Shown: positions 27,955 through 40,250, counted from the stretch's first letter. The stretch is 64,000 bases of DNA from Druceiella hillmani (GCA_039881145.1 JAYKKI010000038.1:1333001-1397000), one strand, 5' to 3'. Notes: generated by a model from the sequence alone, not told the origin. Numbers and translations are program-made.

Positions 27955-28136
27955 TATTTTGTCAAAGCGAAACTTTTTTTGTTTTCTGTTTTCTCGCTTT
28001 CACATCTCAACTACTCAAACCTATCCTTCACTAATCACACAATAATGTTAAATAGAAAAAAGAGGACAAAAGTACACAGCTCATTGCGAAATGAAAAAAA
28101 ACCATATTACATCCACCATTTATGATCTATATTTTC

Positions 28137-28152
28137 GTTAGGTTAGGTTAGG
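28137..28152 (+). repeat. interstitial TTAGG-type repeat
   Basis: Three tandem GTTAG pentamers plus G, read on the plus strand. Opposite orientation to the array at 1736. Confidence 0.6.
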
Positions 28153-30259
28153 CTCAATTTTAATTAAATTAAATTAAATTTTTCCCAGATAAAGTCGCAG
28201 GTAGAAACTAGTATTTTTGTAATTAACGAAGTACTCTAGGTCCATAATTATTTAAACTGGTACCTAACAATGTATGGAAATTTTCGTTTATTTTCATACA
28301 GCCACATTCTTCACTATTTCCATGAGTGCGCCATTCTTTCTGTTTGCTAGATGCTCGCCATTTTACTTTTGCTATTCCTTAACAATAAACTTACTTAATG
28401 AACGAACTCCCCTTGTGATTCTATATCCTATTTACCTAGCTTTACTTTTCACTTCGTTTCTCATTCGTTCTTTTCGACAATTATTATTTGTCATTTATCA
28501 ATATACGGATATATAAAGTTTTTTAAACCTTTTTCAGATTTTGGTATTAATAAAAGTTTCGAACTCACTCATAGATTCAGAATATTAAAAAAATGGAAAG
28601 TGATAAAATTATATAAGGCTTGCAAAGAAATAGCATAACTGTGGCACAACGATTATTTCTGGCTTTCGGCTTTAAAACAAAAAGTTCACGTTTGTAGGTT
28701 GATATTTTAGTCTTTTGTATGGGTAAAGACTAGCTTCAATGTGAATGTATGATGATATAGTTTTTGTGTCGTATCCATGAGAGATGTTTAAAATTAATTA
28801 TATTCTTTGTTTCAGATGTTTAAAACTTTTCCATCCAAAAAATTATGTTAAATTGGGCATAGATTAATGAAAATATTTTAAAATGAGGGCACATTTTTAA
28901 AATTAAAGTATATAAGGGTACTTTACTTTAGTAATTCAAAAATATAAGATCTTGTGTTGCATTTACGGAAATATTATTTAGAAAGACAATTGTTAATCAT
29001 TAAATTATTTTTATGTTAAACATTTGACCTCCCAAATTTTATAACTTTTCTAAGTCCTAGTTGTTCCTACATTGTACTCTTATATCTTCTTTCTATTGAT
29101 ATGTTATATAAACACTTATATTCAAGTGAATATTTCAAATATCCGGTTAACATTTAAATCCCACGTATATTAATTCTCTTATTCTTTTGCCTCGTACGAG
29201 ATTAGCGTATGTCTATTAATTTTCTTCTTTTGAAATATTTAAATTGAATTCTTATTATATTAAAACGTAAATAACAATTTTCCTTGTTCTCTCTTATTTG
29301 TTTAACATGAAAAAAGGGTTTCCTAAAATAGTTTATTATGCATAGGTACAAGAAATTAATAAACACTGTAATGAATTGTTTAAATTAATGTCACAAGCAT
29401 ATCCCATTTTCACTTACTTTCACCCCATACTCTCAAAAATTATACTGTCGATAATTAATCAACTGATCAGTAACTTTCACAAAAAATATTAATTTGGGTA
29501 GTTCATTCTCGAAATGTAAATTATAATTACATTAAGGTGTTGGGGAACGTAATTTATCTTCAAATGAGGCTAAGGTATAATTTTGCAAATTTATTTAAAG
29601 AACCATATGTAGTAAATGAAATAAACAATGAATAAAAATTATGCGATTCAAGTGACGTAATTTTTCTTGAAGATTATCAAACTTAGTAAATTAAAACAAT
29701 TCCGTATACATATTGACGACCAGTTCAGTCCTACTTGTCGTAGTAAATAGTATATGCATGAATTACCAAATCTTAGATGTGTGATCAATATAGTATTAAG
29801 TACTGTAACGGTAATTTCTCTGAACGCAACTCACAATCGTTATTAAATATTGACGTTTGTCCGCTAATTGCATCAACGTAACGGAAACGTATTAAAGACG
29901 AAAACACTTCGTAACGCTCCACTTGTCGGGTGGCTACGAATAAAGGAAATAAATGTATATTGATGCCATACATACATTAATGCCATTGTATTAATAACGT
30001 GTAATTGTCAATTGTGTCAATTGTATATAATTTTTATATACAATGGAAAGAACATGTCACTTCTACATTATTTATTGCAGTATAATTATCAATTAATAAA
30101 AACGTACTAAAATAATTGTTCTTATTTTATATTATGTCTGATATACTAGATACCATTACTTCTTGTATTGCTACACTACATATTTTTATAATTTATGTAA
30201 AAAACCCAACGTTATATTTCAAGGCACAAAAACCATTATAGGAAATCGATAATAATAAC

Positions 30260-30299
30260 ATAAATTAATCATACTATTATGACAGTATGATTAATTTAT
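30260..30299. repeat. perfect hairpin, 16-bp arms
   Basis: ATAAATTAATCATACT and its exact reverse complement flank an 8-base loop. In the tandem units (around 4765) only sequence like the right arm is present, so the left arm looks like an inverted duplication specific to this copy. Confidence 0.8.
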
Positions 30300-32121
30300 T
30301 TTCTTAACTCCTACATGATTCAGTTTATATTACAATCCTATTCAACTTAGAATATATATTAAAATTTTTAAATGTTTCCATTCTTTCCGTATTCTGTGTT
30401 TTTTAACAAATCATTTTTGGAAATGGACAAACCAAAGTATCGAACGAAGTAACTGTCTGCAAATTCCTACTAACTTCCTATAGCAGTGCAACTACCGTCT
30501 CATTCCATTACCAACATCTAGAAAACAATTGTAATGGAACTTTCCTACAATATTGTGATGCTTTAATTCGATTGCTGTCGCTACGTTACTTACGTGTCTG
30601 TGGCTAACTTTACTACGATGTGTAAATTGCTATTTGTAACAAATACGAAAGTCTATCTTTTTCATTAAAAAAGGTAAATTTCTATTTACCTTCTTTTGAT
30701 AATTGGCCATAAAGAAACAAAATTAATAAGGTCCTAAAAGAGCCTAAACACATACGTGCGACCTATATGTTGGGGTTCTGTTCTGCTTAAGCGACAAGAA
30801 AAATTAATTAAAAACGGGTAAATTAATTTATTCTAAAAATATATATTCTTAATTATCGGTCTGATGATTATATTTATTATTATATAATATATTTATTATA
30901 TTAATATACATGTTCTACGGTTCGTTAAGAAAATATTCTTATAAATAACTGATAATTTCATTTATCATTCGTTATATCGATTTCCTTAATTATAAGTGGT
31001 GTGATGACAGTTCTATTTAGCACTAGAAGACACATTAAAAGACCGTGTGATCTTTTAATCAACTGCTTTTGCCATGTTATTGCCAATAAATAATCTTCAG
31101 AAAGAAAGAACGGTGCATTCCTTAGGGAGCAAACTCAGCTCATCACCTTAATAAAAATATATACTTTTGTGTACGCAGAGCCGTATAAATTGGGTTTACA
31201 TCAAAATGTTACATAAACTTTACATTATGTAAGTTTATTTTATATTGCTTGTCGGTTTGATAATATTGGATTGGTTGGCCTGCAAATCGAAAACCACGTT
31301 GTTGTTGTGAAAGCATTAAGTCCAAGGTTGTTTTTGTTGCCATAGCTTCAGTCCTGATTAGATATAGTACACCGAGTTCATTATCTGCCTAATTGATATT
31401 ATAATCCCATCGCCTATTGTAACACATAATACACAAGTCAAATTATTTAGCATTTTAAAATATAACAGTTTAATTTCCAAGCCCTAATAAGAAAAACTCT
31501 CCTACTAAAAGCGCCTTTCGATTATATTTTAATCTGAAGAATGTCCCATATTTATGACCAATAATAATTGTCGAGCTTTTAGTACATTCTCTTGGGATAA
31601 GGTGCCCCAACTTCACTAAAGTAATTTTCCATAGTGCTAGCGTATTAATTATAATATTGTAAAACAAAATACTTATTAATTAAACCGGTGCTTCACTATC
31701 ATTTTATATTAATGATAAATAAATTCGTTTCATCTTTACTATTTTCATAAAAGAGTATAATTTTTTAGTTTATTAGTTCGAGGTAATTTCAGAAACTATT
31801 TGATTTTAAAAATATTCTCACTAGCGTAATAGTACTCTCCGTTTTCTCAAAGGTTACCTTGTATTTGATTTTATATAACGGATTTCATACAAAATCTTCT
31901 AAGATCGTAAAAGTAGTGGAAAAACGTTTCTATTTCACAAGAACATACCTGGAATCTGCGGCACAATGAGTTGAAATTTACAATTACTTTAGAGGCAACT
32001 GAAAAATAAAGATAAAGCTTGAAATTGGATTCTAAATTTGGGGGTATTTCATATAAAGCCCCCCAGGATGTAATTTTATGTGTCACTTATTTATGTGATG
32101 TAATTTAATCTTTGTGGCGTA

Positions 32122-32125
<4 letters not shown>

Positions 32126-32168
<43 letters not shown>
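32126..32168. repeat. (TA)n microsatellite
   Basis: Pure alternating TA, just before the GC-richer patch. Confidence 0.95.
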
Positions 32169-32169
<1 letters not shown>

Positions 32170-32194
32170 CCCTGTGGTGAATTTCCGGTTATGA

Positions 32195-32395
32195 TATATT
32201 AAAATGTATACTTGCCTCCCCCACCTCTGCTTATTTTTCCTCTGTCCCAGCCGCACATTTCATATACGTATAATCTTCGTGGCGCCGGCCTCAGCTATCG
32301 CCGGACCCGATGCGTCCGCTGAAGGCGTCACCACCGGTGGATTATTCAAAGTAGGAATTCTAGAAAGGTTATATTTTACTCCCACAAAATAGTTC
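32195..32395 (-). other. GC-richer exon-like patch, old copy
   Basis: Counterpart of 6452-6649. On the minus strand one frame reads VTPSADASGPAIAEAGATKI. A neighbouring frame reads RLYVYEMCGWDRGKISRGG, which pairs with VYGECGWGQGK in the tandem units. On the plus strand the whole patch is open from ATG 32204 to 32392. Frame breaks mean it cannot be a functional exon as it stands. No family recognised. Confidence 0.35.
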
Positions 32396-33135
32396 TAAAT
32401 AAATAAAAAGGGCATTAGAAAATTAAAACAAGAAATATGTAAATGAACAAGGAATATAAAAAGTAAAAAAAAATAAACCATGTTCGTTAATCATTCAAAC
32501 AAAGAAACATTTTTTTAAGTTTTTAATGACAAAAGATCTTAATAATAAAAAAAACTTAATACAAGTCTAGCTTTACCTGGATATAAGTCCATTTTAAAAA
32601 TATTATTATTTGTTAGTAATGGAACGCAACCCTAATTAGTTCCTACGACCGCCACTACGTGGCGCTCTCTCTGTGCTCATGTATGTCAAATAAAAGACGC
32701 ACTATAAAAATGGTTAAATATTAAATGCAATATTTGTAATAAATAATCTCTGTTATTTATCGAAAAACTTCAATGATGATAAATAAGAAAAGTCCTAATT
32801 ATAAATATTTACTGGTTTTTACTGGTTATACAATTACCGCTAATTATTGGTTATACAATTACCGCTAATTATTTGAGGTTATAAAATGTCCTCGCGTGTG
32901 AAGGTCGCATATTACTCGTTTAAGAAGAAACTCCAGTGGTCAAATACTCAACCTAGAAAAACTCAATGATCGAGACAACCTTACTAAGTGGAAATTAGCG
33001 GCCAGAACTTACTTAGAACATGAAGACTTGTGGCAGTGTGTTGAGTCGACTCCAGGAAAAACCGTTAATCCCAGCAAGACGTCAAAGCCAAAGCAAAATG
33101 AATACTACAGCAAAATGAATAATTTGCACAGAGCC

Positions 33136-33156
33136 TTGGTGATCGAGGATCACCAA
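33136..33156. repeat. small perfect hairpin
   Basis: TTGGTGATC and GATCACCAA flank GAG. It lies 14 bp before the next hairpin. Confidence 0.7.
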
Positions 33157-33170
33157 AGTCTTTGCGAAAA

Positions 33171-33209
33171 TTATCCCAGATATGACCTTTCTGGTCATAT
33201 CTGGGATAA
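33171..33209. repeat. perfect hairpin, 17-bp arms
   Basis: TTATCCCAGATATGACC and its exact reverse complement flank the loop TTTCT. It lies within the open frame that continues from the copia gag fragment. No T-run follows. Confidence 0.85.
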
Positions 33210-33309
33210 GACCGTAGGTCTGTTAAAGGATTTGGTCAACAAATCACCAGATTTAAGTAATAGTGTTGAAGATTATGTGAGTAATAGAAGGTCCATCGAT
33301 CTCATCTGA

Positions 33310-34670
33310 GATAGCAACTCAACAAGCGCCACAAATGTTACTTGTAACTGCTGAAAAAGTGCAGGCATATCTTATACAGTTATTTGCGGCATTGTTAATA
33401 TTTACATAATATAACGAGAAGATAAAAAGTTCAAATCAGGTACAGATTAGATTAACCTTCATAAAAATTGATAAATTAAATAGTACTAGCATTATAATTA
33501 CGTATATTATCGTTAACATCAACCTCATCTGAGAGAGCGACTCCACAAGCACCAAAAATGTTCTATTGAAATACAAATTAAACGCAAAGAAAAAACGGTT
33601 AAATTTAGTTCTATTGGAGAAAGTTGAAAAATGTTAAATCGTTATTTAATGAAAAAAATTGCTTATAATATTAAGACATTGACCTGCCTAATATTTTAAA
33701 GAAAATAATTTAAGGAAAAATATTTTAAGGAAAGTGAGTTGGTGTAATTTATAAATATAATTATTCTTTTATATAATTCTATCAAACTTCTATCCATTTC
33801 TCTAAAAACTTATGGTTGAAAGTTTTAAATATTGAGAGTGTTTATTGTTTTACAGAAAATGAGATGGAATTACAAGATGGCAATATTTAATTTAGCCAAA
33901 AATACAGACATTTGGACCACGCATGAAAAATGAAGAAGCATCTAATGTTCAAAACGAAACACGCTATGAATATCAAAGAATTTAGTAGATTTAATTAGAA
34001 TGAAAATTTAAAAAAGTTCGACTTGCAAATAAATGTCATCTATTCGTATATATCTTTATAATTGATTTTTCAATTTCTATAGTTTTTTTCACTGTATATA
34101 TTTACACTATTTGATCTTAGCTCTGATATTGGGTCCTGCTGATATTAATTTAGTAGGCTGCAAGTTTTGTAAATTAAAAATAAAATTCAATGGTTCAGAC
34201 ATACTTTTTTATGTTTAATATATTTGATGTTAGAATATATTTTGAAGAGAGAGCTTAAAATACATATTTTCAATTCGCAAAATATTTTTGCTAAATTTCA
34301 GCAACATTATTTTTAAAGGAATAAATACTTTACATTTATTTTACTTTCATTATTTAACTTCTATCTATAAATATAAGGAGAAAATCCAAAGCTAAATTAT
34401 ACATGGGTGGGAGTGGTTAAAAAAATATATTTTTTCAACACACTTATATTTAAATGAATTCTATAAAAGTCTAAGTTGATTATATATTTAACAGCAAACA
34501 TTAAAATATACAAAGAAATAGTTATACCAGGACTTCAATGACTATAAAATTTATATTTTATATTAAAGAATTTAATGGAAAATGTGATGAAATCTACATA
34601 AAAACAAAATACAGAAAGGCAAGTGAATGACTTATTTTTACCTAAGAATATCATTGTTTAAACCAAAATA
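33310..34670. other. AT-rich DNA, no gene seen
   Basis: Apart from the SSE-type repeated phrases just after the gag fragment, nothing is recognised. It does not align convincingly to the 9-kb unit and probably includes inserted sequence. Confidence 0.5.
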
Positions 34671-34680
34671 CAAGAGGCAG

Positions 34681-34743
34681 TCTCCTGACTTTTAATACCT
34701 TAGGTTCAAAATTTCTGAACCTAAGGTACTAAAAGTCAGGAGA
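34681..34743. repeat. near-perfect hairpin next to mariner fragment
   Basis: Two arms of 28 bp with one mismatch (A/G) face each other around a short loop. The arm tips nearest the loop contain CCTTAGGTTCA and its complement. It sits 17 bp beyond the stop codon of the mariner fragment, so the outer arm could be that element's terminal region, with the inner arm an inverted copy. Confidence 0.8.
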
Positions 34744-34759
34744 ATGGTCTCAAAAAATG

Positions 34760-34942
34760 TTATTTTTCAATACCAGCTACAAGTTCATTACATTTTTCAC
34801 ACCTTTTAAAAATGGTTTGTATCTCACTGAAGAAATAGTTCGTATCGTTGCCCTCGATTTTTTTTTCTACGGCTGCCTTCAACTGATCTTCGTCCTCAGA
34901 TCTTCGGCTACATAAATTCTTCTTTAAACTACTAAAAGGCAA
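34760..34942 (-). pseudogene. mariner transposase C-terminal fragment
   Basis: The minus-strand frame has FSSLKKNLCSRR, DQLKAAVEK, FFSEIQ and CEKCNELVAGIEK before the stop at 34760. This is the order seen at the end of mariner-type (IS630-Tc1-mariner) transposases: an L-x-x-L/F-x-G-R/K-R-like segment after the last catalytic Asp, an acidic helix, a Y/F-x-x-G/E-I segment, and a final W/C-x-K-C-I/N-x-x-x-G-x-Y/I-x-E/K tail. Upstream the frame ends in AT-rich sequence, so the HTH domains and catalytic triad are missing. Typical proteins are about 345 residues and about 60 remain. It is inactive. Confidence 0.65.
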
Positions 34943-34989
34943 GTATTCACTGGTAGTTAATCTTCTAAGTTGGTAGTTAATTTTATGTC

Positions 34990-35560
34990 TAAATATATAT
35001 TATTATTTATAATATTCACTCTTATTGCCAGATCCTAATATATATCTGCTCTGCGAGGGTCGTTTACAAATTTTTCAACAATTATATGAGTAGTAGTCTA
35101 ATATAGAAACATATTTTATATTTTATTTATATAAATGTAATCATGTAAGCAAATGACTTCCCTGCTCATTTCGTTACTATTTTGATTAATTTTTCTTGTA
35201 TCAAAAAATCTACCCAGCTAATTAATTTCCTGGGAAATTACATCAATTTACGATTTTACACAGTACAGGTTATTTTCTAACATTTTAAAAAATTATAACC
35301 GCATCTTCTAACAAATAATGAAAGTATGCAAAACTCACCTATCATGTAATTACCTAAGATTTAAACATTGATACAAAATTATTTTAATTTCACTAAGAGG
35401 CCTACAAATTTCAACATATTTCAGACACTCTTTTGAAGTTTAATTTCTATGTTTGTTACGTTCTAAGATTAATTGCAAAGGATGACCATCGTGGATTCCA
35501 TCGAGAAGGAAACATCGATCTACTTGACTTCCATTCTAGCACCAGCATGACATGGTAATG
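34990..35560 (+). repeat. diverged third copy of the 9-kb unit, block B
   Basis: Collinear with about 8640-9290. Phrases such as GTAGTAG(T/C)CTAATAT, AAATGTAAT(C/T)AT(G/A)TAAGCAAAT and ACTC(A/G)CCT(A/G)TC(A/G)TG(T/C)AATTACCT match. Homology breaks at about 35560 and resumes at 41268, on the far side of the LINE. Confidence 0.75.
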
Positions 35561-36131
35561 AAATGAAATTAAAACTCTTTTAATATAAGCCTTTCGAAAA
35601 ATATGCAAAATGGCTGACTTAAAAATATTTCTAAGTGTAAAAATATTTATAAATAAAAAAATGTATATAAATGAAACTTTACATTTACGCAGCTCGGCCA
35701 AATACCATAAAAAATGAAAATGTTCCTTAGAAACCTCTCACAAAGTACATTAATAGATTAATTATTCGAACTTAAAGTAGCATATAGCTTTCATTTTCTT
35801 TTTGTACCTTAAATTTTATATTTATTTATTTATCACCTATGGAGAAAAAACAGATACAAGTCATAGTCATATACAAAATAAGAGTTTTTTAACAATAAAG
35901 TTAACTTATATCCTAACATTCCCACATGAAAGTAATATTCTACGTACATATATCCTCAGTCTCCTAAATATTTCTATAATACTAATATTTCTATAATTAA
36001 ATATTTAGAAATTTTATAAAATATTAAATTAAATTTTAAATAAAGTAATATTCTTAACAATCAATAAATATTGAAATTATTGAAATAAGCCTTTCATTTA
36101 AAGTTCACTGTAATAGTTATCAGTAATAGAA
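35561..36131. other. unassigned DNA flanking the LINE 3' end
   Basis: Part of the roughly 5.7-kb insertion relative to the 9-kb unit but outside the LINE coding region. It may be LINE 3' UTR or a second insertion. No coding seen. Confidence 0.5.
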
Positions 36132-39096
36132 CTAATAATAATAACCATCCCATTCATAATAATATCGATTAAATAAAAAGAAAAAAAACATCACTCCGAT
36201 TTGAATAAAATGAAAGTGTAGTGTCAATGCTTTCAAAGAACTAATGGTTGTATAGTATCCGTTTAACTGGCTGTATTGAAGTACTGAGCTAGCAAATATG
36301 TCCAGAGAATGAAATTTTCCGTCGCAATCATCACAAAGCCTGCGTAGTGGTACACGAGCACCGGCATTAGTGCGAGCGGTAGGTAGATAGAACAGTGCGG
36401 TGCTACGGGTCGCTCTCCCTGGCACACGAAACTGCAACTGTTTCACTATATCGGCGCAATCGTAACGACTATGACAAATATTATAAAGTACAACTGCTCC
36501 GAGTTCGATACGCCTTTCGTGGAGAGTACGGTATTTGAATGTGTACAATGCATTATAATAGTCTATTTTGGTTATATTGAAGCCATATTGCGGTGTACGT
36601 ATAAATCGTTTTTGCACTCTTTCGATCATGTCAGAGTATGTAAGATAGTAAGGATTCCAGACGGCAACAGCATATTCAAGTTGAGATCGCACAAGACTTG
36701 TGTAGAGGATGCGATACATTCTCATTTGCTTAAAGGGTTTGGTAGTTCGTAAGACAAAACCTAGCAAAGCATAAGCTTGCGATGTGATCTGCTTTACGTG
36801 AACATCAAAATGTAGCTTTTGATCAAACATTTCACCAAGATTACGTATGCAATTAACAGATTACAAAAAATGACCACCTATGTCATAGGTATGAAAATAG
36901 ATTGTCTTATTTTTAGAAAAGGTGATCGATTTACACTTACTGTGACTTAATTGTATCTTGTTTATTCTGTAATATGCATTTAGTCTGTTAAGATCTTCTT
37001 GTAGCTTCGAATGATCAGAAGAATCTCTTATTTTGAAGAAAATCTTTAGATTGTCAGCATATAACAGGAACTTGCTGTTTTTAAGACAATTGCTGATGTC
37101 ATTTATAAACGTGATGAACAAAAAGGGACCCAATATGGAACCTTGAAGAACCCCTCAGAGTCACGGGAACGTGAGGTGATATAAAACCGTTAATTTTTAC
37201 TGCTTGTTGCCTGTTGCTGAGATAGGAGACGAACCAACGAAGTAAATTGCCCTTCATACCATTGAAACAGAGTTTATTTAGCAAGATGAGATGATCAACC
37301 TTGTCGAAAGCTTTTTTAAAATCTGTGTAGATGGAGTCAACCTGTGTCCTGCAATCCATAGATTTAAAGAGATATTGCGTATACAATAACAGGTTGGTTA
37401 ATGTTGATCGGTTCCGTACGAATCCATGCTGTTCCTCAATAATATGCCGATGCAATGTCGGATAAATCCTATTGTGAACCACTTTTTCAAATACCTTAGA
37501 TACTGCTGACAAAATCGAAATAGGCCGATAATTTTCGATAGATTGTTTACTGCCAGATTTATATACTGGTATTATGTGTGCATCTTTCCAGCACCCGGGA
37601 TACGTACCTTGCGCGATACACATGTTAAATATTATGATGAGTGTAGCAGAAATCGTATCGTGTGTGTTTTTAAGAAACATAAGTTCAATGTTGTCTGGAC
37701 ATGCTCCCTTATTGGGATTGATTTTCTTGAGGGCATTAGTTATTTCATCTCTTTGGAAGCAGATGGAGGTGATATTAATATCCGTCTGAAATGTCAAATT
37801 GTGATGAGGAGGTAGTTTTTGTTCGAAAGACCCACAAATATCATTTGGATCTAGAGGTGGATTCCATTCAAAGGTAGATTTGAAGAACTTAGAAAACATT
37901 TGGCATATAATTTAAATGTCATTCGATTCATAACCTTCGTAATTCATCGACGATGGGTATCCTTCTGACTTCTTTAGTGATGATACGTATGACCAGAAAC
38001 CTTTTATGTTGTTATTGATAAGTTTCTCAGTATTGTGGACGTAGTAATGAAAACAAGACTGGGTTATTTTCTTAAATTGACTTCTTAAATTTAAGTAATC
38101 GGAGAAGTTACCGTATAATTTCTATTTTACCCAGAATTTTTCTTTACGTTTTCTTACCTGTATCAATTTAGGAGTGTACCAAGTTGGATGTTTCCTGGTT
38201 TTTTGGGGTTTCTTTGTAACTACTTTATTGGTAATGTCAAAGATAATTATATGAAATCTGTCCACAGCGCAGGTAGCTGAAAGCTGGTGGAATTCCTTTT
38301 CCCAGTTTATGGATTCTAGCGCTTTATTGATTGCAATATAGTCGCAATTGCGGAAATTGTATTTTGAGTTGTCAGCCTTTTTCGTCGCGACTGTGAGGAG
38401 GAAAGTAGGATGATGGCGGTCCTCACGAAGTAATGGTTCCACAGAAGTGAGTTTGCATTTACAATTACTCAGTGCGAGATCGAGAGTCCTGTTATTACAA
38501 TTTTTAAGGTAATTAAACTATTGCAATTTCATGAACGAGGTGACGCCGGTAACGAGGGTAACTAAGGGGTCCGAGCTGTCATTTATGATGCCATAGGGAC
38601 AATTTTTCATAAATTGTTAATTTAGGGTTGGAATATTGTAATCACCAACAATTAATACGTGGTTACTAAAATTGTCAGTATATGAATTTTGTAAGTTGCA
38701 AAAATGTTTTTTATAGATATTTTGCGAAAATTTTGGTGGTATGTAAACAGCACATAATACAAGGGAGAAATTCTTCACTTGCAAAGAAATAAAAAGTTCC
38801 TCCAAATCCTCGTTTTCCCATTGACGGCAACGTTTTGCAATGAACTTTGTCATAACCGCAACAACAATTCCATCTCCATATGATTTAATGCTACTGGATA
38901 GGCTTCGATCACGTAGAAACACCGTGTAACGGTCGTCTATGAACTCGGCGTCAAATATATTTTGGAGGAGCCAAGTTTCGACAAGTACAATTACGTCGTA
39001 GTCATTTGTTCGAATATTCATGCGCAGTTCATTAGTCTTGGTTTTGATTCCGCCACAATTTTGATAATAAACTGATAATTTTTCCAGTTCGTTCAT
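36132..39096 (-). pseudogene. LINE ORF2: endonuclease-reverse transcriptase
   Basis: Reads from ATG 39096. An AP-type endonuclease comes first: YYQNCGG near residue 10, LVETWL near 38, GDYNIP near 151. Later come the RT domain with KAFDKVDH and YADN, and a CR1/Jockey C-terminus with LVRSQLEYAVAVWNP. In-frame stops lie at 38617-38619, 38518-38520, 38122-38124, 37912-37914 and 36861-36863. A frameshift near 37155 falls just before the Q-G-S-I-L-G-P motif. The catalytic YADD is YADN, which alone should abolish polymerisation. The total is about 988 codons, near the family norm, so this is decay of a full-length copy rather than truncation. Confidence 0.85.
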
Positions 39097-39464
39097 ATTT
39101 TACAAATTAATGGTTAGTTTAACTTAGAATAAATGAAATAAAATACAATGAAATATAAGATAGAAAACCTATCCAGCAGACAATTACAATACAAACATAC
39201 CACTAACAGATCGACAAAGAAACTATGCAGGAGTTGGATACTATAACAGTGTTTAAATTTTCGACTTTGTTTGACTGAGTAATAATAATTCAAATTATTT
39301 TCAATCGTGAATAAGATAGGATAATTATTAGTATCAATACTAGAGCTCAAATGATTACATTCTACACATATTACACATAACACACAGGTAATTTTGAGAG
39401 TAAATATGCTGTTAAAGAATAGTCACATTTTCTGGATATCGTTCTCGCACTTGATTACGGAAGA

Positions 39465-40089
39465 CTAATCCCCGGCACTTTTCCTCACATAAATTTTGCC
39501 ATTTCGTAACCAAACAAACTCGTAGCCTTTCTGTTTTTTCGCGGCACGTACCTTTGCGTGAAGTATTTTGTTGTGTAACGTAAGATGTTCATTTATATAA
39601 ATCTTTTGTTCGGGCACTGAGAGCTGGAGAGAGCGTGTGGTGAGAGAGCGACGCACGCGTGCCGCCACCAGAATGTCGTCACGCAGGCCTCGCGTAGCCA
39701 GTTGTATTACTATGTTACGCGGGCGGTCCAAACTTCCGGTAGCAACGCGATGTGCACTCCGGAAGTATGGGCACGTTTAAGGCTACTGCTAAATTAGCCA
39801 CTATATTTAGGATATTCTCACTTTTATTCTCAGGAACATTTTGTATTTCGATGTTATATTGACGAGCTGTTTGTTCAATTTCTTCAAGTTTCGATTTTAA
39901 TACGTCGACTTCATTTCGCATCAAGTCACTGGAGGCCTTTAAACTGTCTATGATTTTGTTATTGTCCACTATTATTGTTTTGAGGCGATCTTGTTCGGCA
40001 GTATGGAATTCCAAAAACCTCTCGAATCCTTCTAGTGACGTGATTTTTTCTTTAATTGCATTCAATTCGGTTTTAATTGAGCCAATCAC
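39465..40089 (-). pseudogene. LINE ORF1: coiled coil plus FP-like C-terminus
   Basis: The first part (40089-39715) is rich in heptad-like Leu/Ile/Glu/Lys and predicts a coiled coil, followed by QYNIEIQNVPE, an RRM-like beta strand typical of LINE ORF1. After a frameshift near 39725-39760 the second part (39731-39465) reads RPRNIVIQLA, KIYINEHLT, YEFVWLRNGKIYVRK. This resembles the C-terminal domain shared by baculovirus FP proteins and many insect LINE ORF1 proteins. ORF1 proteins bind the element RNA as nucleic-acid chaperones. The frame is open upstream of 40089 without an ATG that I can see, so the true start is uncertain. Confidence 0.75.
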
Positions 40090-40250
40090 TAACTCCTTTA
40101 AATCATTTTTATTTTTTTCTGTAAAGGTAGTCGCAAATTTATAAATTTTTATATCAATATATATTATATAACGTTCAAAGTCAATCGGAACTATTTCTGA
40201 GCCGACAGATGATGGCGGCGAAGCTGCTATTTTCGTGTTCTGCCGAATTT

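Larger units (their letters stand above)
27955..32545 (+). repeat. diverged third copy of the 9-kb unit, block A
   Basis: Collinear with about 2430-6840. Matching phrases include TTTTCTCG(T/C)TTTCA near 27985/2450, the AAATGAACGAACT segment near 28397/2912, CTAGAAA near 30518/4995, and the GC-richer patch at 32195/6450. Substitutions and small indels are frequent throughout, so this copy is far older than the tandem pair. Its alignment to the sequence left of 2553 shows that unit 1 keeps the ancestral left flank. It lacks the right arm of the 3531-3853 foldback. Short frames inside (for example 28274-28516) are not conserved with the tandem units. Confidence 0.8.
32902..33309 (+). pseudogene. 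copia-type gag fragment
   Basis: An open plus-strand frame from 32902 contains LEKLNDRDN then KWKLAARTYLEHEDLWQCVE. This is the amino-terminal signature of copia Gag (a short L-x-G/D-x-N-[YL]-x-x-W motif followed by a helix ending E-[HQ]-x-D-LW). After about 70 codons the match stops, and the frame continues to 33309 through unrelated sequence carrying two hairpins. No zinc knuckle, protease or integrase follows and no LTR was identified. A different open stretch, 33289-33390 (SSEIATQQAPQM), recurs loosely at 33527 (SSERATPQAPKM). This is a relic of a second copia family, distinct from the element at 58281. Confidence 0.6.
36132..40250 (-). mobile_element. CR1/Jockey-type non-LTR retrotransposon, degenerate
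   Basis: An almost full-length LINE on the minus strand. Its order is a 5' region (to about 40250, with GCCGCCATC-type GC-rich sequence), ORF1 (40089-39465), a spacer of about 370 bp (39464-39097, nothing recognised), ORF2 (39096-36132) and a TTATTATTA-type tail. It interrupts the old third copy of the 9-kb unit, so it inserted after that copy arose. Coding is broken by five stops and one frameshift in ORF2 and one shift in ORF1. The exact ends and target-site duplication could not be fixed by eye. Confidence 0.85.

Noticed and set aside
39465..40089. Integrated baculovirus gene
   Set aside because: The FP-like domain follows a coiled coil and precedes an endonuclease-RT frame on the same strand, which is LINE architecture.
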